Counted from the first letter of the stretch, positions 48,292 through 60,691 are shown. The stretch is DNA of 64,000 nt from Pectobacterium actinidiae (GCF_000803315.1 NZ_JRMH01000002.1:186001-250000), one strand, 5' to 3'. The notes: generated by a model not told the origin, from the sequence alone. A program made the numbers and translations.

Positions 48292-48312
48292 CCCATGTAA
48301 GGAGCATTTCCA

Positions 48313-48328
48313 CTGATGATTTATACAG
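48313..48328. promoter_or_regulatory. LexA (SOS) box and promoter of uvrD
   Basis: CTGATGATTTATACAG fits the CTGT-N8-ACAG consensus at all but one base. On the minus strand the overlapping TATAAA would serve as -10 of uvrD, so LexA would block RNA polymerase. uvrD is a known SOS gene in E. coli. Confidence 0.65.
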
Positions 48329-48341
48329 ATTAATGCCGTGA

Positions 48342-49058
48342 TTATAACAACGCCGACAGCGATGCCAACCGCGAAATTTCAATATGTGGCAGCAGTCGAG
48401 CATCGCCAATTTGCGTCAGGCTGCCTTCACGCAGGTTAATCCAGCAGGCCTGCATACCGCAGCGGATCGACCCTGCGACATCGGTCGTGAGATCGTCACC
48501 GACATGTAAGATTTCCTGCAACGGCAGATTGAGCTTTTCTGCCGCCAAATGGTACATGTCATCAAACGGCTTAGCACGGCCGTGCGGACCCGCGCGCAGG
48601 ATGAAGGAAAAATAGCGGTCGAGGCCGAACCGGTGTGGTTCCGCGTTGCCATTGGTGATCGCCGCCAGTGGCACTTTCTCGGCTAACGCCGCCAGCGTCT
48701 GGTGGGTTTCTTCCGTAATCGTAATTTGGCTACGCCAATGGGCAAAATTTTCCATTGCCGCTTTTGCGCCATCCTTAGCTTCTGTGGCACTCAGTCCACG
48801 TTCCAGCATTGCCAGTTCAGCCGCACGACGACGCCATTCGGTCACGTCGTGATAGATGTCCGGCTCGCGTTCAAGCAAGGTCTGGCGTAAATTCTGAAAG
48901 TCATCTGCCTGAAAGTCACGAAGTGCAGGATGGTACTGTTGCAGAAAGTGGATTGACTCTTGCCCCGTGCGTCGAATGACGTCCGCGTTATCGTACAGCG
49001 TATCATCCAGATCGAACGTGATCGCCCGGATCGGGCCAAGAGAGCGGTAAAAATGCAT
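48342..49058 (-). CDS. yigB: HAD-family FMN phosphatase YigB
   Basis: 238 residues, E. coli length. Motif [16 protein letters not shown], motif II ITNGN, motif [39 protein letters not shown]. Dephosphorylates FMN to riboflavin in E. coli. Its ATG overlaps the xerC stop by one base; same operon as xerC and dapF. Confidence 0.94.
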   Translation of the reverse strand: MHFYRSLGPIRAITFDLDDTLYDNADVIRRTGQESIHFLQQYHPALRDFQADDFQNLRQTLLEREPDIYHDVTEWRRRAAELAMLERGLSATEAKDGAKAAMENFAHWRSQITITEETHQTLAALAEKVPLAAITNGNAEPHRFGLDRYFSFILRAGPHGRAKPFDDMYHLAAEKLNLPLQEILHVGDDLTTDVAGSIRCGMQACWINLREGSLTQIGDARLLPHIEISRLASLSALL

Positions 49059-49993
49059 CAGGGTTTCCCTCGTTTGGCGCGTGGATGCGCGGCATCGTAC
49101 ACGGAGGCTAAATGTTGAAAATCAAGATGGGTGTAAATCTGCGTCGTGGTCAGGTTAGCGTGGCCAAGTAGCTCTTGTACCGCTCGTAAATCGCCGCTGG
49201 ATTCCAGCATGTGCGTCGCAAAGGAGTGACGTAATTTATGAGGATGAACATGACTATTGACGCCCTGCTTAATTCCCCATTCGGCGAAACGCTTCTGCAC
49301 ATTGCGCATCGAAATACGTCGCCCTTGATTAGAGATAAACACAGCATCATCCTGTGGGCCAAATAGTTCGCGCAGCGCCAGCCAGCGTTCCAGCCAGGTT
49401 ACCGCCGTTTTTCCTATCGGCAATTTGCGCTCTTTACTGCCTTTCCCCATCACCCAGACTTCACCGCTTGCCAGATCGATGTGCTGATAATCCATACCGA
49501 CCAGTTCCGCCAGACGCAGCCCCGCACCGTACATGACTTCCAGCATCGTACGGTCACGCACCGCGAGGGGATCGTCCACATTGATTTCCAGCAGGCGATT
49601 CGTCTCATCCACATCCATATTTTTGGGTAATGGGCGACCCGCTCGCGGCGCGGATACCCCTTTAGCCGGGTTTGCCGCCAGCACACCGCGCGACACCATC
49701 CAGTCAAGAAAACTGCGTAATGCCGATAAACGTAGCGCCAGACTGCCGGAATGTAGCCCATCTCGCTTACTGCGAGACACCACAGAACGCACGCCAGAGG
49801 CATCCAGTCTACGCCAGTCAGTCACAGCCGCAGCGGAAAGGATCGTGATAACCGCTGATAGTTGGCGCGAATAGCTGGTCTGCGTCAGCGGACTTAGCTG
49901 ACGTTCTACTTTCAAGTAGCGCAGGAACGCATCGACATCGGTTTGTAACGGCGAAGAGGAAGGAACCTCCGATGGCGCGGGCTGCCGGCTCAT
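49058..49993 (-). CDS. xerC: Tyrosine recombinase XerC
   Basis: 311 residues, 13 more than E. coli XerC, extra at the N-terminus. Catalytic set present: GAGLRLAEL (Arg), [13 protein letters not shown] (His-x-x-Arg), [16 protein letters not shown] with Tyr287. Acts with XerD at dif to resolve chromosome dimers. Translationally coupled to yigA (4-base overlap). Confidence 0.96.
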   Translation of the reverse strand: MSRQPAPSEVPSSSPLQTDVDAFLRYLKVERQLSPLTQTSYSRQLSAVITILSAAAVTDWRRLDASGVRSVVSRSKRDGLHSGSLALRLSALRSFLDWMVSRGVLAANPAKGVSAPRAGRPLPKNMDVDETNRLLEINVDDPLAVRDRTMLEVMYGAGLRLAELVGMDYQHIDLASGEVWVMGKGSKERKLPIGKTAVTWLERWLALRELFGPQDDAVFISNQGRRISMRNVQKRFAEWGIKQGVNSHVHPHKLRHSFATHMLESSGDLRAVQELLGHANLTTTQIYTHLDFQHLASVYDAAHPRAKRGKP

Positions 49994-50694
49994 ACCCGCT
50001 CAACCCAGCGCGCCAGCATCGCTGGCAGCATCATGGCCATTTGCTGGAGCAACACGGTTCCCATGCCATCCTGATAATGATGGCTGTCGCGGCTGCTGAA
50101 AATCAGCACGCCCAAATCGTGGTGATTTCCCATCAGCGATAGCGCGACCGACCCAACCTGCCTGGCCTGCGGCAGCAGGAGCAACAGTTCAGGCCCGTTC
50201 AAACTGCCGAGGTAATGATTCTTTTGCCCGAAGCGCTGAATGCGCAACGGCTCAAACGTGGAGCGATTAAGCCCAAGATGGGTAAACCCAGAAGGCGCAC
50301 CAATACGCCATTTATCGCTGAATAGACGAACGGTTGCGCCCGCCAGGCCAAGCTGACGCGCCCAGCGCTGCAAGCGATCCAGCATATCCGTCAGGCTGTC
50401 CGCAGAGGCCAATTCGGTTTGTAACCCGAGCAGGCGATTAAACAGCACTTCGTTCGCACCCGCCTGTTCCATCAACAGCGTGATTTCTTCCTCAAGCTGC
50501 GTAATGTGGTTACGCTGACGTGCCAACTGCCATTCCACCAGCGACACGGTTCCCCGGACGGGGTGAGGAATGCGCATCTGCTCGACGGGACGCGCATTAC
50601 GGATAAAAAAATCGGGATTCTGTTGCAGGAACTGCAAAACCATCTCGTCACTGAGTGCGATCTCACGTTCTGCCTGTTCCTCGACATTCTTCAT
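49990..50694 (-). CDS. yigA: DUF484 protein YigA
   Basis: 234 residues from the ATG at 50692-50694 ([18 protein letters not shown]); the frame extends far upstream inside dapF but that part is not coding. DUF484 has a GAF-like fold. Function unknown; it always lies between dapF and xerC. Start overlaps the dapF stop in ATGA. Confidence 0.92.
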   Translation of the reverse strand: MKNVEEQAEREIALSDEMVLQFLQQNPDFFIRNARPVEQMRIPHPVRGTVSLVEWQLARQRNHITQLEEEITLLMEQAGANEVLFNRLLGLQTELASADSLTDMLDRLQRWARQLGLAGATVRLFSDKWRIGAPSGFTHLGLNRSTFEPLRIQRFGQKNHYLGSLNGPELLLLLPQARQVGSVALSLMGNHHDLGVLIFSSRDSHHYQDGMGTVLLQQMAMMLPAMLARWVERV

Positions 50695-51515
50695 AAATGA
50701 ATAAATCCATCGTAGACATGCGTTGCAGGCCCGGTCATGAATAACGGATGTCCCGGCCCATCCCACTGGATATCCAACTCCCCGCCCGGCAGAGATACGC
50801 GAACGCTCGCGGACAATAACCCCTGCTGGATCCCCACCGCCACGGCAGCACACGCGCCGCTACCGCACGCCTGCGTTTCTCCCGCACCACGCTCGTACAC
50901 CCGCAGACGGACAGTGTGGCTATCAACAATTTGCATAAAACCAATGTTGGCACGCTCGGGAAAACGCTCGTGGCTTTCCAGCAGCGGCCCCAGCGTTTCC
51001 ACCTTCGCCGTGTCCACATCCTCAACCTGAATCACACAGTGCGGGTTGCCCATCGACACCACGCCACACAGCACCGTGTGCTCGTCGGCACGCATGATGT
51101 AGGTTTTCTCCGCTTTGACCGCGCGAAAAGGCACCTGTTGCGGCTCGAAATTGGGTTCGCCCATGTTGACGCGCACCAGTTCATCATCCGTCACAGACAG
51201 TACCATCCGGCCAGTCTGCGTACTGACGGCGATGTCGCGCTTGTTAGTTAACCCTTTCAAGCGGACAAAGCGAGCAAAGCAGCGCGCGCCATTACCGCAC
51301 TGTGCCACTTCGCTGCCATCCGCGTTAAAAATGCGGTAATGAAAATCCAGTTCAGGATCGTAAGGCGGCTCGACGACCAGCAGTTGGTCGAACCCTACAC
51401 CACAATGTCGATCCGCCAAACGGCGAATCAATTCGGGTGAAAAATAAACGTTTTGCGTAACGGCATCAACAACCATGAAATCGTTGCCTAATCCGTGCAT
51501 CTTAGCGAACTGCAT
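50691..51515 (-). CDS. dapF: Diaminopimelate epimerase
   Basis: 274 residues, same length as E. coli DapF. The two catalytic cysteines lie in [12 protein letters not shown] and [15 protein letters not shown]. Converts LL- to meso-diaminopimelate for lysine and peptidoglycan. First of the dapF-yigA-xerC-yigB series after lptM. Confidence 0.97.
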   Translation of the reverse strand: MQFAKMHGLGNDFMVVDAVTQNVYFSPELIRRLADRHCGVGFDQLLVVEPPYDPELDFHYRIFNADGSEVAQCGNGARCFARFVRLKGLTNKRDIAVSTQTGRMVLSVTDDELVRVNMGEPNFEPQQVPFRAVKAEKTYIMRADEHTVLCGVVSMGNPHCVIQVEDVDTAKVETLGPLLESHERFPERANIGFMQIVDSHTVRLRVYERGAGETQACGSGACAAVAVGIQQGLLSASVRVSLPGGELDIQWDGPGHPLFMTGPATHVYDGFIHL

Positions 51516-51579
51516 TATCCTGACTCCCCCGCTGACTTAACCGGGCGCGTGACCTGTTATTTATTACTGTCGTCACGCA

Positions 51580-51747
51580 TTAAGGACGCATTGACGTTTT
51601 CTTTTGCGGCGGCTGGTTCTCATTTTGCTGAGTCGTTGACACACCGGATTTGCCATCGGCAGGCATATAAAGCGGACCTTTCAGACCACAACCGAATAAA
51701 CTCACTACGGCCAACACCAGAAAAAACTGGCGAAATACGTTCTTCAT
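51580..51747 (-). CDS. lptM: Small lipoprotein LptM (YifL)
   Basis: 55 residues from the ATG at 51745-51747 (MKNVFRQFFLVLAVVSLFGC); the earlier in-frame ATG is less likely. Lipobox LFGC with Cys20, then GLKGPLYMP as in E. coli YifL/LptM, which helps the LptDE lipopolysaccharide translocon mature. Short and Pro/Gln-rich after the N-terminus. Confidence 0.88.
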   Translation of the reverse strand: MKNVFRQFFLVLAVVSLFGCGLKGPLYMPADGKSGVSTTQQNENQPPQKKTSMRP

Positions 51748-51824
51748 CACGTTAAGACCTGTCATTAATACTCGTATGCTCTCTATAATCGCAGGTGGAT
51801 CATGAAAATCAATAGGAATCGAAA

Positions 51825-52145
51825 ATGAACGATAGCGAGTTTCACCAATTAGCCGACCAACTCATGCTTCAGTTGGAAGAAACGTTGGATCGGTTTGAGG
51901 GTGATGCCGATATCGATTATGAAACCAACGGCGGCGTGATGACGCTGAGTTTCGAAAACGGTAGCAAAATCGTGATCAATCGGCAGGAGCCGCTACACCA
52001 AATCTGGCTGGCGACCAAAGCAGGTGGTTACCACTTCAACCGTCAGGAAGCACGCTGGGTATGCGACCGCAGCGGTGAAGATTTTATCGCGTTGCTGTCA
52101 GCAGCCTGCTCGGCTCAGGCAGGGGAAACCGTCCACTTCGGGTAA
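51825..52145 (+). CDS. cyaY: Frataxin homologue CyaY
   Basis: 106 residues, same as E. coli. Acidic N-terminal helix ([25 protein letters not shown]) and the [28 protein letters not shown] sheet typical of frataxins. Binds iron and modulates iron-sulphur assembly via IscS. Divergent from lptM. Confidence 0.96.
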   Translation: MNDSEFHQLADQLMLQLEETLDRFEGDADIDYETNGGVMTLSFENGSKIVINRQEPLHQIWLATKAGGYHFNRQEARWVCDRSGEDFIALLSAACSAQAGETVHFG

Positions 52146-52179
52146 CGGCCTTTTCAACGACCTCGCGGCGCTCTACACA

Positions 52180-53355
52180 TTAGCGCCGTCCCAGAACGAT
52201 CAGCCCCAGAACCAGCAACAACAGCATGCCGATACCCACCATATTGACCAACGGCCAACCGCTGGTCAGCGCCATCAGGCTACCGGCAGACAACGAGGCC
52301 AGCGCGTTAGGCACGTAAATCACCAGCGAATTAATCCCCTGTAAACGAGATTTATGCACGGAATGGGTAAATGCATTCAGCATGAATGTCCCACCGTTGA
52401 ACATAAACGCCCACCCGACGCCGAACAGCATCAGCGCAAAGAGGAAGTGCCAGAACGTCAAACCGCTCAGCGCTACCGCTACTCCGACAACGTTACACAC
52501 CATGCCAATCACCACCACCTGAACCGGCGTCAGCCGCTTCGCCAGCAGCACTAACAGCAGCGCGGGCGCATACATAGCCACAAAATGCCATTGCAACACC
52601 GTCGCGCTGTGGCTGACGGAAAAGTGGTGTTGGTGCATCGCCAGCGGCACAGAATTCATTAATAGCGTCATCACCACAAACCCGATGGAACAGCTTGCCG
52701 TTCCCAACACAAACACCCGGCTTTTCAGGATCGCCGCCAGCGGTTCACTACGCTGGGCACTGGCCATCACACTGGGCATCGGAGGCAGTTTAAGGCCAAG
52801 TAACAATAGTGACGTGATAACACAGATGAATGCTGCCGCAATAAAACTACCGAAAAACGGGTAAGACGCCCAAAGATGAGAAGAGTGGCTAGCCGCGAAC
52901 GGGCCGAGAAAACCGCCGAGGATACCGCCGCTGATGACCCATGAAATCGCCCGATTTTTCTGCTGATTATCGGTAAATATCTCCGCCGCGGCGAAGCGAT
53001 AATACTGATTGAAAGCGCAGGACATCCCCAGAACAAACGTCGAAAAGACAAAGAGGGAGAAACTGTGTAGCACAATCGCCAGCGCCGCCAAAAGCGCGCC
53101 AGCCAGCCCCAGCAGCGTGCCGATGATGAACGCATGGCGCCTGCCATATTTTGTCATCAACGACGAAACGGTGTAGATCATGAGCGCTGCACCACACACC
53201 GTCGCGGTAATCGGTAGCGTGGTCAAAAAAGGAACGGGCGTCATCGATACGCCAACCAGCGTAGAGCACAGTGTCATCAGGGAAATAATACTGCCGGTCA
53301 GCCCTTGTCCGAGCGCCAGCAGTATCAGATTTCGACGTTGCAACGAATCCATCAA
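52180..53355 (-). CDS. MFS transporter, substrate unknown
   Basis: 391 residues, about 12 transmembrane segments; MFS loop between segments 2 and 3 reads SSLMTKYGRRHAFIIG. No specific family motif was recognised. It lies between cyaY and cyaA, which are neighbours in E. coli, so gene and ERIC probably came in together or in sequence. Start at 53355 or one codon later. Confidence 0.82.
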   Translation of the reverse strand: MMDSLQRRNLILLALGQGLTGSIISLMTLCSTLVGVSMTPVPFLTTLPITATVCGAALMIYTVSSLMTKYGRRHAFIIGTLLGLAGALLAALAIVLHSFSLFVFSTFVLGMSCAFNQYYRFAAAEIFTDNQQKNRAISWVISGGILGGFLGPFAASHSSHLWASYPFFGSFIAAAFICVITSLLLLGLKLPPMPSVMASAQRSEPLAAILKSRVFVLGTASCSIGFVVMTLLMNSVPLAMHQHHFSVSHSATVLQWHFVAMYAPALLLVLLAKRLTPVQVVVIGMVCNVVGVAVALSGLTFWHFLFALMLFGVGWAFMFNGGTFMLNAFTHSVHKSRLQGINSLVIYVPNALASLSAGSLMALTSGWPLVNMVGIGMLLLLVLGLIVLGRR

Positions 53356-53389
53356 TACATCCCTTCCTGAATACGCTGAAAGCCGGGTA

Positions 53390-53662
<273 letters not shown>

Positions 53663-53668
53663 GAGTGG

Positions 53669-56227
53669 TTATAAAATCTGTAGCCGCTGCTTCATTGTCA
53701 TCACTTCATCATCCACCACGGGCGTGATGCACAGGTGAGAAAGTGCGCTGCTGCGGAACGGGATCACCTGCGTGCGGCCGTCCAACTGTACGATTTGGTA
53801 GAACTGCGGCAGATTGAAATTGATAAAGCTGGATCCATAGGTGAAGCGGTCATGCGAAGACGAATAGAAGCGGCTGACATCGCGCACCAGCTCTTCTTTA
53901 CTGCCCTCACAGTGGTGATAGACCTCAACGCGGTTAGACTCATCCAGAATATAAATATTAAAGCCCTGATTTTCTGTCAGATCTTCAAAGAAGAACTGGA
54001 TGATCCCTTCGCTAGCGACGCCATCGACCACTGGCGGTAAATGCACATGGTTGGTTTCAACCTGAACCGGCTGGCCTTGCAGTTTGTTGTTAGAAATTGC
54101 GCCATAAAACTCGACCGCATTTTCCAGCTTCTGCACCGATACACTCAGCCGTTCGAAGAACAGACCCCAGGTTTGACCCGCGACTTTCACCGCTTTGAAA
54201 CGCCCTGGCTCCTGCTGACGCGTACTGGTCAGACGCAGCTCAATGCATTCGGACACCAACTGCTGTACACGGGTACGAATCAGCCCGCGCAGGTGCTGGC
54301 TGTAGCAGAAGACTTCCAGCGATTCCGGCAGCGCCGCATCCTGATGCATTTTGCCCAGAATGGTTTTCAGCGCTTCCAACACCGCCTGTTCGCCGCTGAA
54401 ATGCAGCGTACGTACTTCATTCCACGAGTTGCGATACAGCAGGTCGATACTACCAACCAGACACTGCTGCTGCTGGCCGAAGCTAAAGACATCCAGATGA
54501 CGGAAATCGAAATGCACGACCTGATTGCGGAAGGCCGCCGTCGGATCGTGTTCCAGATTAACGATAATCGCCAGATGACGAATTTCACACGGGCTGTACA
54601 ACGCCTTCGGCGTCGGCGCAGGCAAACGCAGCGGGAAATGGCTGGCTACGTCGTCCACCAACGCTTGCAAACGCGTGATGTCGCACAGTTCGTTGCCTTT
54701 AATGTACAGACGCGTGCCTGGCGTCAGCAGACCGTTAAAATACGCCCACGCCACCAGCTTGTTCAGATAGCGGTTATATTCCAGCGGCTGATGGCTGATG
54801 ATTGCATCCATCGACGGTGCCTGATTATACAGGTACCAGCCGGAACGGTTCGCACGACCCGCCGGAACATAAATAAAGGTTAAATTCGGCTCCGACAAAT
54901 CGGGCGAAATTTGTGGGTTCAGCAGGGTAACCTTACCCGGCAGCGCTTCAAACGCGGCATACAGTTTACGGGTCAACACACCGATATCCTGCGGGCTGGC
55001 GCTGACGCTAAGATTATTGCGGCGAGCGAAGCGAATCAGGTTGCGATAGGTCTGCATCATCGCATCCAACAACTCATTATGTGCTTCGCGTACCTGCTCG
55101 ATTTTCCAGTTAGCGCGGTTATCCAGCATAGCCAGATGTTCGTCGCTCCAACCCCATTCTTGCACCAGTTGGCTCAGAATCTGGCGACGCCAGCCAACGC
55201 AGGCTTTTTCTCTGGAGAGCTTTTCACAGACTTTTAAGTAGAAACATCGACGCGCCAGATCGAGGCGCGTGGGATCGTTGATTGCCGTCAGATAGTGCGT
55301 CACGCGATCCAGCATCATGCAGTAAGGATCAAGACCGAAAGAGACGATCTCGCCGTCATGCAGGCGCTTTTTAATTTCGGTCGACAGCAGGCTGGTATCC
55401 GGGTATTCCCAGGAATAGGCTTCCAGCAGCAGCGTTTTCAGCACGGCTTTATAAGGGGAATCGATGCTTTTATAGAGCTGCCAGAGACTCGCGCCGAAAT
55501 ACTCTTCCGCCGACAGCGTACTTAAGCCCCCTAAATCCATCCACTCGTTAGGAGCCAGAGCCCCCTGCGAGTACAGCGACAACACATATTCGTCGTAGTG
55601 GGATTCTTCTTCGACCGGCACCATGTTCCACAGAATACGTTTACCAGCCATACGCACGGCGGTACGGTAGAATTCGTCGAGTAACAGGATATGCTGCATG
55701 GTGCCGCAGTCTTCACCGCTCAGGCTGCCGCTTTCATTGTGGCGGAAGCGGCTTTCATCCATCAGGAAGAAACTGACCTCAGCGCCCTGCGCTGCTGCCC
55801 ACTGCTCCAGCAGCGTACATTTCTTCTGTAATAGCTGACGCTCTTCGCTATCCAGCCAGGATTGGTGGCACACCCAGATATCGAGATCGGAGCTACAGCT
55901 CTGCCCGATAGATGAGGTACTTCCCATGGAATAGATGCCCGTGATCGGCAGCTCACCCTGCGGATGAGAACAGTCAAACTGACCCCAACGCAACGCGATG
56001 CCATCAAGGTACTGTTGTTGCTTTTCATCAGGCGTGTGAGTGCAGATACCGTGAGGCACCTTGCCTTCAAGGTAGCCTGGCATCAACGGGTGATGATGAT
56101 GTAATAAAATGGGCAGAAGACTGTAAACCTGCTGAAAAGCGGGCTTCATTGCTCCCAGAGCACGGTCAACACGCAGTTGGTTGATCGCATCCAGTCTTTG
56201 CTTCAAAGTCTCGATGTAGAAGTACAA
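53669..56227 (-). CDS. cyaA: Class I adenylate cyclase
   Basis: 852 residues; E. coli CyaA is 848. Catalytic N-terminus with [23 protein letters not shown]. The start is a TTG at 56225-56227 ([15 protein letters not shown]), as in E. coli, where the weak start limits production. Makes cAMP for CRP; the C-terminal half is the glucose-PTS (EIIA-Glc) response region. Confidence 0.96.
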   Translation of the reverse strand: MYFYIETLKQRLDAINQLRVDRALGAMKPAFQQVYSLLPILLHHHHPLMPGYLEGKVPHGICTHTPDEKQQQYLDGIALRWGQFDCSHPQGELPITGIYSMGSTSSIGQSCSSDLDIWVCHQSWLDSEERQLLQKKCTLLEQWAAAQGAEVSFFLMDESRFRHNESGSLSGEDCGTMQHILLLDEFYRTAVRMAGKRILWNMVPVEEESHYDEYVLSLYSQGALAPNEWMDLGGLSTLSAEEYFGASLWQLYKSIDSPYKAVLKTLLLEAYSWEYPDTSLLSTEIKKRLHDGEIVSFGLDPYCMMLDRVTHYLTAINDPTRLDLARRCFYLKVCEKLSREKACVGWRRQILSQLVQEWGWSDEHLAMLDNRANWKIEQVREAHNELLDAMMQTYRNLIRFARRNNLSVSASPQDIGVLTRKLYAAFEALPGKVTLLNPQISPDLSEPNLTFIYVPAGRANRSGWYLYNQAPSMDAIISHQPLEYNRYLNKLVAWAYFNGLLTPGTRLYIKGNELCDITRLQALVDDVASHFPLRLPAPTPKALYSPCEIRHLAIIVNLEHDPTAAFRNQVVHFDFRHLDVFSFGQQQQCLVGSIDLLYRNSWNEVRTLHFSGEQAVLEALKTILGKMHQDAALPESLEVFCYSQHLRGLIRTRVQQLVSECIELRLTSTRQQEPGRFKAVKVAGQTWGLFFERLSVSVQKLENAVEFYGAISNNKLQGQPVQVETNHVHLPPVVDGVASEGIIQFFFEDLTENQGFNIYILDESNRVEVYHHCEGSKEELVRDVSRFYSSSHDRFTYGSSFINFNLPQFYQIVQLDGRTQVIPFRSSALSHLCITPVVDDEVMTMKQRLQIL

Positions 56228-56559
56228 GACGTTTCGCCTGATTTATCCCAGTGCCTAGAAAAACCCCGTGTTCCAAATCCGCATGATGAAATTAGAAGAA
56301 TGTTTAGCGAATTATTGCTGGAAACGTGATCAATTTAACACCTTGCTGATTGGGCGTAAAGAAAGTAAAGAAAGTTAGACTTACCTATCTTGCTTTATTA
56401 CGAATTTCCCTACCCGACTGCATCAGCACGGCTTATTTACTCGACTTGCGGCACCCGAATTTCAGACCGTTTTAAAAGGCGCGCCGCTCATGCCCACAAC
56501 CTGACACCAACGCACCATCAATGATACGATGGCGGAAAATGATAAAAACGGTATCAAGC
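56228..56559. promoter_or_regulatory. Divergent cyaA / hemC control region with CRP site
   Basis: 332 bases. CGTGATCAATTTAACA (56325-56340) on the plus strand is the complement of TGTTAAATTGATCACG, essentially the CRP site known at the E. coli cyaA promoter, where CRP-cAMP represses cyaA. The rest should hold the cyaA and hemC promoters. Confidence 0.75.
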
Positions 56560-57501
56560 ATGTTAGCCAATATTATTAGAATTGCCACCCGACAAAGCCC
56601 GCTCGCCCTGTGGCAAGCACGATATGTTCAGCAGTGTCTGAATCACCTCTACCCGGATTTACACGTGGAGTTAGTGCCGATGGTAACCCGCGGCGACATC
56701 ATCCTTGATACGCCACTGGCGAAGGTCGGCGGTAAGGGATTGTTTGTTAAAGAGCTGGAATTGGCGCTGCTTGAAGGGCGCGCCGATATTGCCGTCCATT
56801 CCATGAAAGATGTCCCTGTCGAATTCCCGGATGGCCTCGGCCTGACCACCATTTGCGAACGCGATGACCCGCGCGACGCGTTTGTCTCCAACCGTTATGA
56901 CAACCTCGAACAGTTACCGGAAGGCAGTTGCGTCGGTACTTCCAGCCTGCGCCGTCAGTGCCAACTGCGCGCCCGACGTCCCGATCTGGTGATTCGTGAT
57001 TTACGCGGCAATGTCGGCACACGCCTGTCAAAACTGGACAACGGCGAGTATGACGCCATTATTCTTGCCGTCGCCGGTCTGAAACGTCTTGGCCTTGAAG
57101 CGCGCATCCGCTGTGCGTTAAGCCCGGAAGAATCTCTGCCTGCCGTCGGACAAGGTGCGATCGGCATCGAATGCCGTTTGGATGACCAACATGTCCGTCA
57201 ACTCCTTGCCCCACTCAATCACCCCGCTACCGCGGCTCGCGTACTGGCTGAACGTGCGATGAATGTGCGCCTTGAAGGCGGCTGTCAGGTGCCGATTGGC
57301 AGCTACGCCGAACTGGAAGGCGATACGCTGTGGCTGCGTGCGCTCGTTGGTGCGCCAGACGGCAGCCAAATGATCGTCGGTGAACGTAAAGGGAACATCT
57401 CCGATGCCGAACAACTCGGGATTGCACTGGCTGAAGAGCTACTGGCAAAAGGTGCCAGCGCCATCCTTCAAGCCGTTTATCAAGGGTCACGCTCATCATG
57501 A
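56560..57501 (+). CDS. hemC: Hydroxymethylbilane synthase (porphobilinogen deaminase)
   Basis: 313 residues from the ATG at 56560 ([22 protein letters not shown]), the E. coli length; the frame extends 13 codons earlier. The dipyrromethane cofactor is attached to Cys242 in [11 protein letters not shown]. Polymerises four porphobilinogens in heme and siroheme synthesis. First of hemCDXY. Confidence 0.96.
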   Translation: MLANIIRIATRQSPLALWQARYVQQCLNHLYPDLHVELVPMVTRGDIILDTPLAKVGGKGLFVKELELALLEGRADIAVHSMKDVPVEFPDGLGLTTICERDDPRDAFVSNRYDNLEQLPEGSCVGTSSLRRQCQLRARRPDLVIRDLRGNVGTRLSKLDNGEYDAIILAVAGLKRLGLEARIRCALSPEESLPAVGQGAIGIECRLDDQHVRQLLAPLNHPATAARVLAERAMNVRLEGGCQVPIGSYAELEGDTLWLRALVGAPDGSQMIVGERKGNISDAEQLGIALAEELLAKGASAILQAVYQGSRSS

Positions 57502-58238
57502 CGATTCTGGTTACCCGTCCGTCACCAACTGGCGAACAACTGGTGACCCGTTTAAGCAAGCTCGGCTACAACGCCTGGCACAGCCCGCTGATCGAGTTTT
57601 CTCCCGGACGAGAACTCACCAGCCTACCAACCCTGTTGCAAGCACTGCACGCCGACGATCTGGTGTTTGCACTTTCACAACACGCGATTCATTACGCCGA
57701 TCCGATGCTGGCACGTACGGGCATTAGCTGGCCTGCCCATCTCGCTTATTACGCCATCGGCCGTACTACGGCACTGGCGTTACATAAAATCAGCGCACAT
57801 CCGGTAACCTATCCACCTGAGCGTGAAACCAGCGAAACACTCCTGCAACTGCCTGACCTGCAAGATGTTGCTGGGAAACGTGCACTATTATTACGTGGCA
57901 ATGGTGGAAGGGAACTACTGGGAGAGACGCTAACCGAACGCGGCGCACAGGTGACCTACTGTGAATGTTATCAGCGTAGAGACGTTCACTACGACGGACT
58001 GGAGCAAAGCCGCCACTGGCAACAAATAGGCATCGACAAACTGGTGATCACCAGCGGAGAAATGCTACAACGGATCTATACTTTAGTACCTGATTACTAT
58101 CGGGCTTCCTGGTTACTCGGCTGCCAACTGATCGTCGTCAGCGAACGACTGGCAGAACAGGCTCGTCAGCTCGGCTGGCGCGATATCCGGGTGGCCGATA
58201 ACGCCGATAACGATGCGCTCATGCGCGCACTACAATAA
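57498..58238 (+). CDS. hemD: Uroporphyrinogen-III synthase
   Basis: 246 residues, same as E. coli HemD. Overlaps hemC in ATGA, so translation is coupled. Begins [24 protein letters not shown]. Closes hydroxymethylbilane to uroporphyrinogen III with inversion of ring D. Confidence 0.94.
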   Translation: MTILVTRPSPTGEQLVTRLSKLGYNAWHSPLIEFSPGRELTSLPTLLQALHADDLVFALSQHAIHYADPMLARTGISWPAHLAYYAIGRTTALALHKISAHPVTYPPERETSETLLQLPDLQDVAGKRALLLRGNGGRELLGETLTERGAQVTYCECYQRRDVHYDGLEQSRHWQQIGIDKLVITSGEMLQRIYTLVPDYYRASWLLGCQLIVVSERLAEQARQLGWRDIRVADNADNDALMRALQ

Positions 58239-58261
58239 ACCTGATCATGGGATGTACCATT

Positions 58262-59386
58262 ATGACGGAACACAATACCCCCACAGCTCCAGCCGACGAG
58301 GTTGCTGAACGGGTTGAACCCGCGCATCAGCAGCAGGATCCCACACCGCAGCCAAAACGTAGCGGTGCCGTGCTGGGGGCGATCGCGATTGTGATTGCGC
58401 TGGCAATAGGCGCGGGATTGTATTACCACGGCCACCAGCAGGCGCAGAAAGACACTGCTGCGCTTCAACGCCTGGAAACGCAGTTAAGCACATTGCAGCA
58501 GCAGCACAAGCAAGAGCAGCAGCAGTGGCTGGACGCTCAACAGCAACAAGGTAAAGCACAGGAGACTGCCGCACAGCGTCTTGAGGCGTTAACGCGTCAG
58601 TCAGACGAGCTGCGCGATAAACTGGCAGCCCTTTCCAGCCATGACACCAATACCTGGCTAATTGCTCAGGCCGATTTTCTGGTGAAACTGGCAGGACGTA
58701 AACTGTGGAGCGACAAAGATGTCACCACCGCAGGCGCGTTGCTGAAAAGTGCGGACGCGAGTCTGGCAGAGATGAACGATCCCAGCCTGATAGAAATTCG
58801 CCGGGCGTTAACCAACGATATTGGGGCACTGGCGGGCGTGAGCCAGGTCGATTTTGACGGCATCATACTGAAAGTAAATCAGCTTACCGACCAGTTGGAC
58901 AACTTGCAGCTCGCCGACAACAACACCGATGAAGCGCCGATGGATGCCAACAGCACCGAGCTGTCCGCCTCTTTGAGCGAGTGGCGACAAAATCTAAGCA
59001 AGAGCTGGCACAATTTCCTGGCTGATTTTATCACCATTCGCCGCCGTGACAGCGCGGCCGAACCGCTGCTGGCACCGAATCAGGATGTGTATCTGCGTGA
59101 GAATATCCGCTCACGTCTGCTGGTTGCCGCACAGGCCATTCCTCGCCACCAGAATGAAGTGTATAAACAGTCGCTGGAAACGGCAGCAACCTGGGTTCGC
59201 GCCTACTTTGATACCACTGATCCTACGACGCAGGCCTTTCTGGATCAGCTCGATGCCTTAAGCCAGCAGTCAGTTTCACTGGATGTCCCAACAGAACTAC
59301 AAAGTCAGGCACTGTTGGAAAAACTGATGCAAACGCGCGTTCGTAACCTACTGGCTCAGGCGCCAGCCACACAGCAGGGAGAGTGA
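58262..59386 (+). CDS. hemX: HemX, membrane protein of the hem operon
   Basis: 374 residues from the ATG at 58262 ([10 protein letters not shown]); the ATG at 58247 would add five residues. One transmembrane helix ([19 protein letters not shown]) and then a long Gln-rich coiled coil. Despite the name no enzymatic role in heme synthesis has been shown for this family. Confidence 0.9.
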   Translation: MTEHNTPTAPADEVAERVEPAHQQQDPTPQPKRSGAVLGAIAIVIALAIGAGLYYHGHQQAQKDTAALQRLETQLSTLQQQHKQEQQQWLDAQQQQGKAQETAAQRLEALTRQSDELRDKLAALSSHDTNTWLIAQADFLVKLAGRKLWSDKDVTTAGALLKSADASLAEMNDPSLIEIRRALTNDIGALAGVSQVDFDGIILKVNQLTDQLDNLQLADNNTDEAPMDANSTELSASLSEWRQNLSKSWHNFLADFITIRRRDSAAEPLLAPNQDVYLRENIRSRLLVAAQAIPRHQNEVYKQSLETAATWVRAYFDTTDPTTQAFLDQLDALSQQSVSLDVPTELQSQALLEKLMQTRVRNLLAQAPATQQGE

Positions 59387-59388
59387 AC

Positions 59389-60582
59389 ATGCTGAAAGTC
59401 TTATTGCTGTTCCTGATCCTGATTGCAGGCGTAGTGATCGGCCCGATCGTCGCAGGTCACCAAGGCTACGTCCTGATCCAAACGGATAACTACGACATTC
59501 AAACCAGCGTGACCGGTCTGGTCATCATGCTGGTGCTGTTCTTCCTCGCCTTTTTGGCGGTGGAATGGGTGATCCGCCGGATCTTTCGTACCGGCTCCCG
59601 CACGCGCGGCTGGTTTCTCGGCCGAAAACGCAGCCGTGCCAGAAAACAGACCAAAGCCGCACTGCTCAAGCTGGCCGAGGGAGACTATTTACAGGTAGAG
59701 AAGCTGCTGACGCGCAATGCCGACCATGCCGAGCAGCCTGTAGTTAACTACCTGCTGGCTGCCGAAGCCGCCCAGCAGCGCGGTGACGAATTCCGCACCA
59801 AACAATATCTGGAACGTGCCGCCGAGGTTGCAGATACCGATCAGCTTCCGGTGGATATTACGCGCGTGCGTATTCAACTGGCGCGTAATGAAGATCATGC
59901 TGCACGTCACGGCGTGGACAAATTGCTGGAGGTCGCGCCCCGCCATCCTGAGGTACTGCGTTTAGCGGAACAGGCTTTCCTACGCACCCATGCCTATAGT
60001 GCGCTGTTGGATATTCTGCCTGCGATGCGCAAGATCAATCTGTACCCTGAGGAACGTTTACTGGATCTGCAACAGCAGGCCTATATCGGTCTGATGAATC
60101 AGGCGATGGCGGATGGCGGCAGCGAAGGGCTGAAATCGTGGTGGAATAATCAGAGCCGTAAAGTTCGCCATGAGATCCCGCTTCAGGTCGCGATGGCTGA
60201 GCACCTGATCGAGTGTGACGATCATGATACCGCCCAGAAGATCATTCTCGACGGCCTCAAACGTCAGTATGACGAGCGCTTGATCTTGCTGATGCCACGC
60301 CTCAAAGCCGGAAACCCGGAACAGCTGGAAAAAATGCTGCATCAGTACATCAAGCAACAGGGAGCAACGCCGCTGTTGAGCAGTACGTTAGGTCAGTTGC
60401 TAATGAAACACGGCGAATGGCAGCAGGCCAGCGATGCCTTCCACACCGCGCTAGCGTTGCGTCCAGACGCTTATGATTATGCCTGGCGCGCCGACGCACT
60501 CGATCGATTGCGTCTGCCGGATGAAGCGGCACAAATGCGGCGCGAAGGGCTGTTGCTCACGCTACAGCAACCTGCCGACTAA
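59389..60582 (+). CDS. hemY: HemY, TPR membrane protein of the hem operon
   Basis: 397 residues from the ATG at 59389, with AGGGAG upstream; a GTG at 59383 overlaps the hemX stop. Two N-terminal transmembrane helices, then tetratricopeptide-like helices. Its exact function is debated; conserved behind hemX. Confidence 0.9.
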   Translation: MLKVLLLFLILIAGVVIGPIVAGHQGYVLIQTDNYDIQTSVTGLVIMLVLFFLAFLAVEWVIRRIFRTGSRTRGWFLGRKRSRARKQTKAALLKLAEGDYLQVEKLLTRNADHAEQPVVNYLLAAEAAQQRGDEFRTKQYLERAAEVADTDQLPVDITRVRIQLARNEDHAARHGVDKLLEVAPRHPEVLRLAEQAFLRTHAYSALLDILPAMRKINLYPEERLLDLQQQAYIGLMNQAMADGGSEGLKSWWNNQSRKVRHEIPLQVAMAEHLIECDDHDTAQKIILDGLKRQYDERLILLMPRLKAGNPEQLEKMLHQYIKQQGATPLLSSTLGQLLMKHGEWQQASDAFHTALALRPDAYDYAWRADALDRLRLPDEAAQMRREGLLLTLQQPAD

Positions 60583-60603
60583 TTAATGTGCTATTCCTTT
60601 CAT

Positions 60604-60632
60604 AAGGCTCCTTTTTGGAGCCTTATTCTTTT
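60604..60632 (+). terminator. Rho-independent terminator of hemCDXY
   Basis: Perfect stem AAGGCTCC / GGAGCCTT around TTTTT, followed by ATTCTTTT, 21 bases after the hemY stop. Confidence 0.85.
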
Positions 60633-60691
60633 GTATGACCCGTCCTGAATAACCCGGTAAAAGGCGGCTATCGAACATTTTCACCAGACCA

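Noticed and set aside
54041..54883. 280-codon plus-strand frame
   Set aside because: Antisense to the conserved cyaA coding region; no family resemblance.
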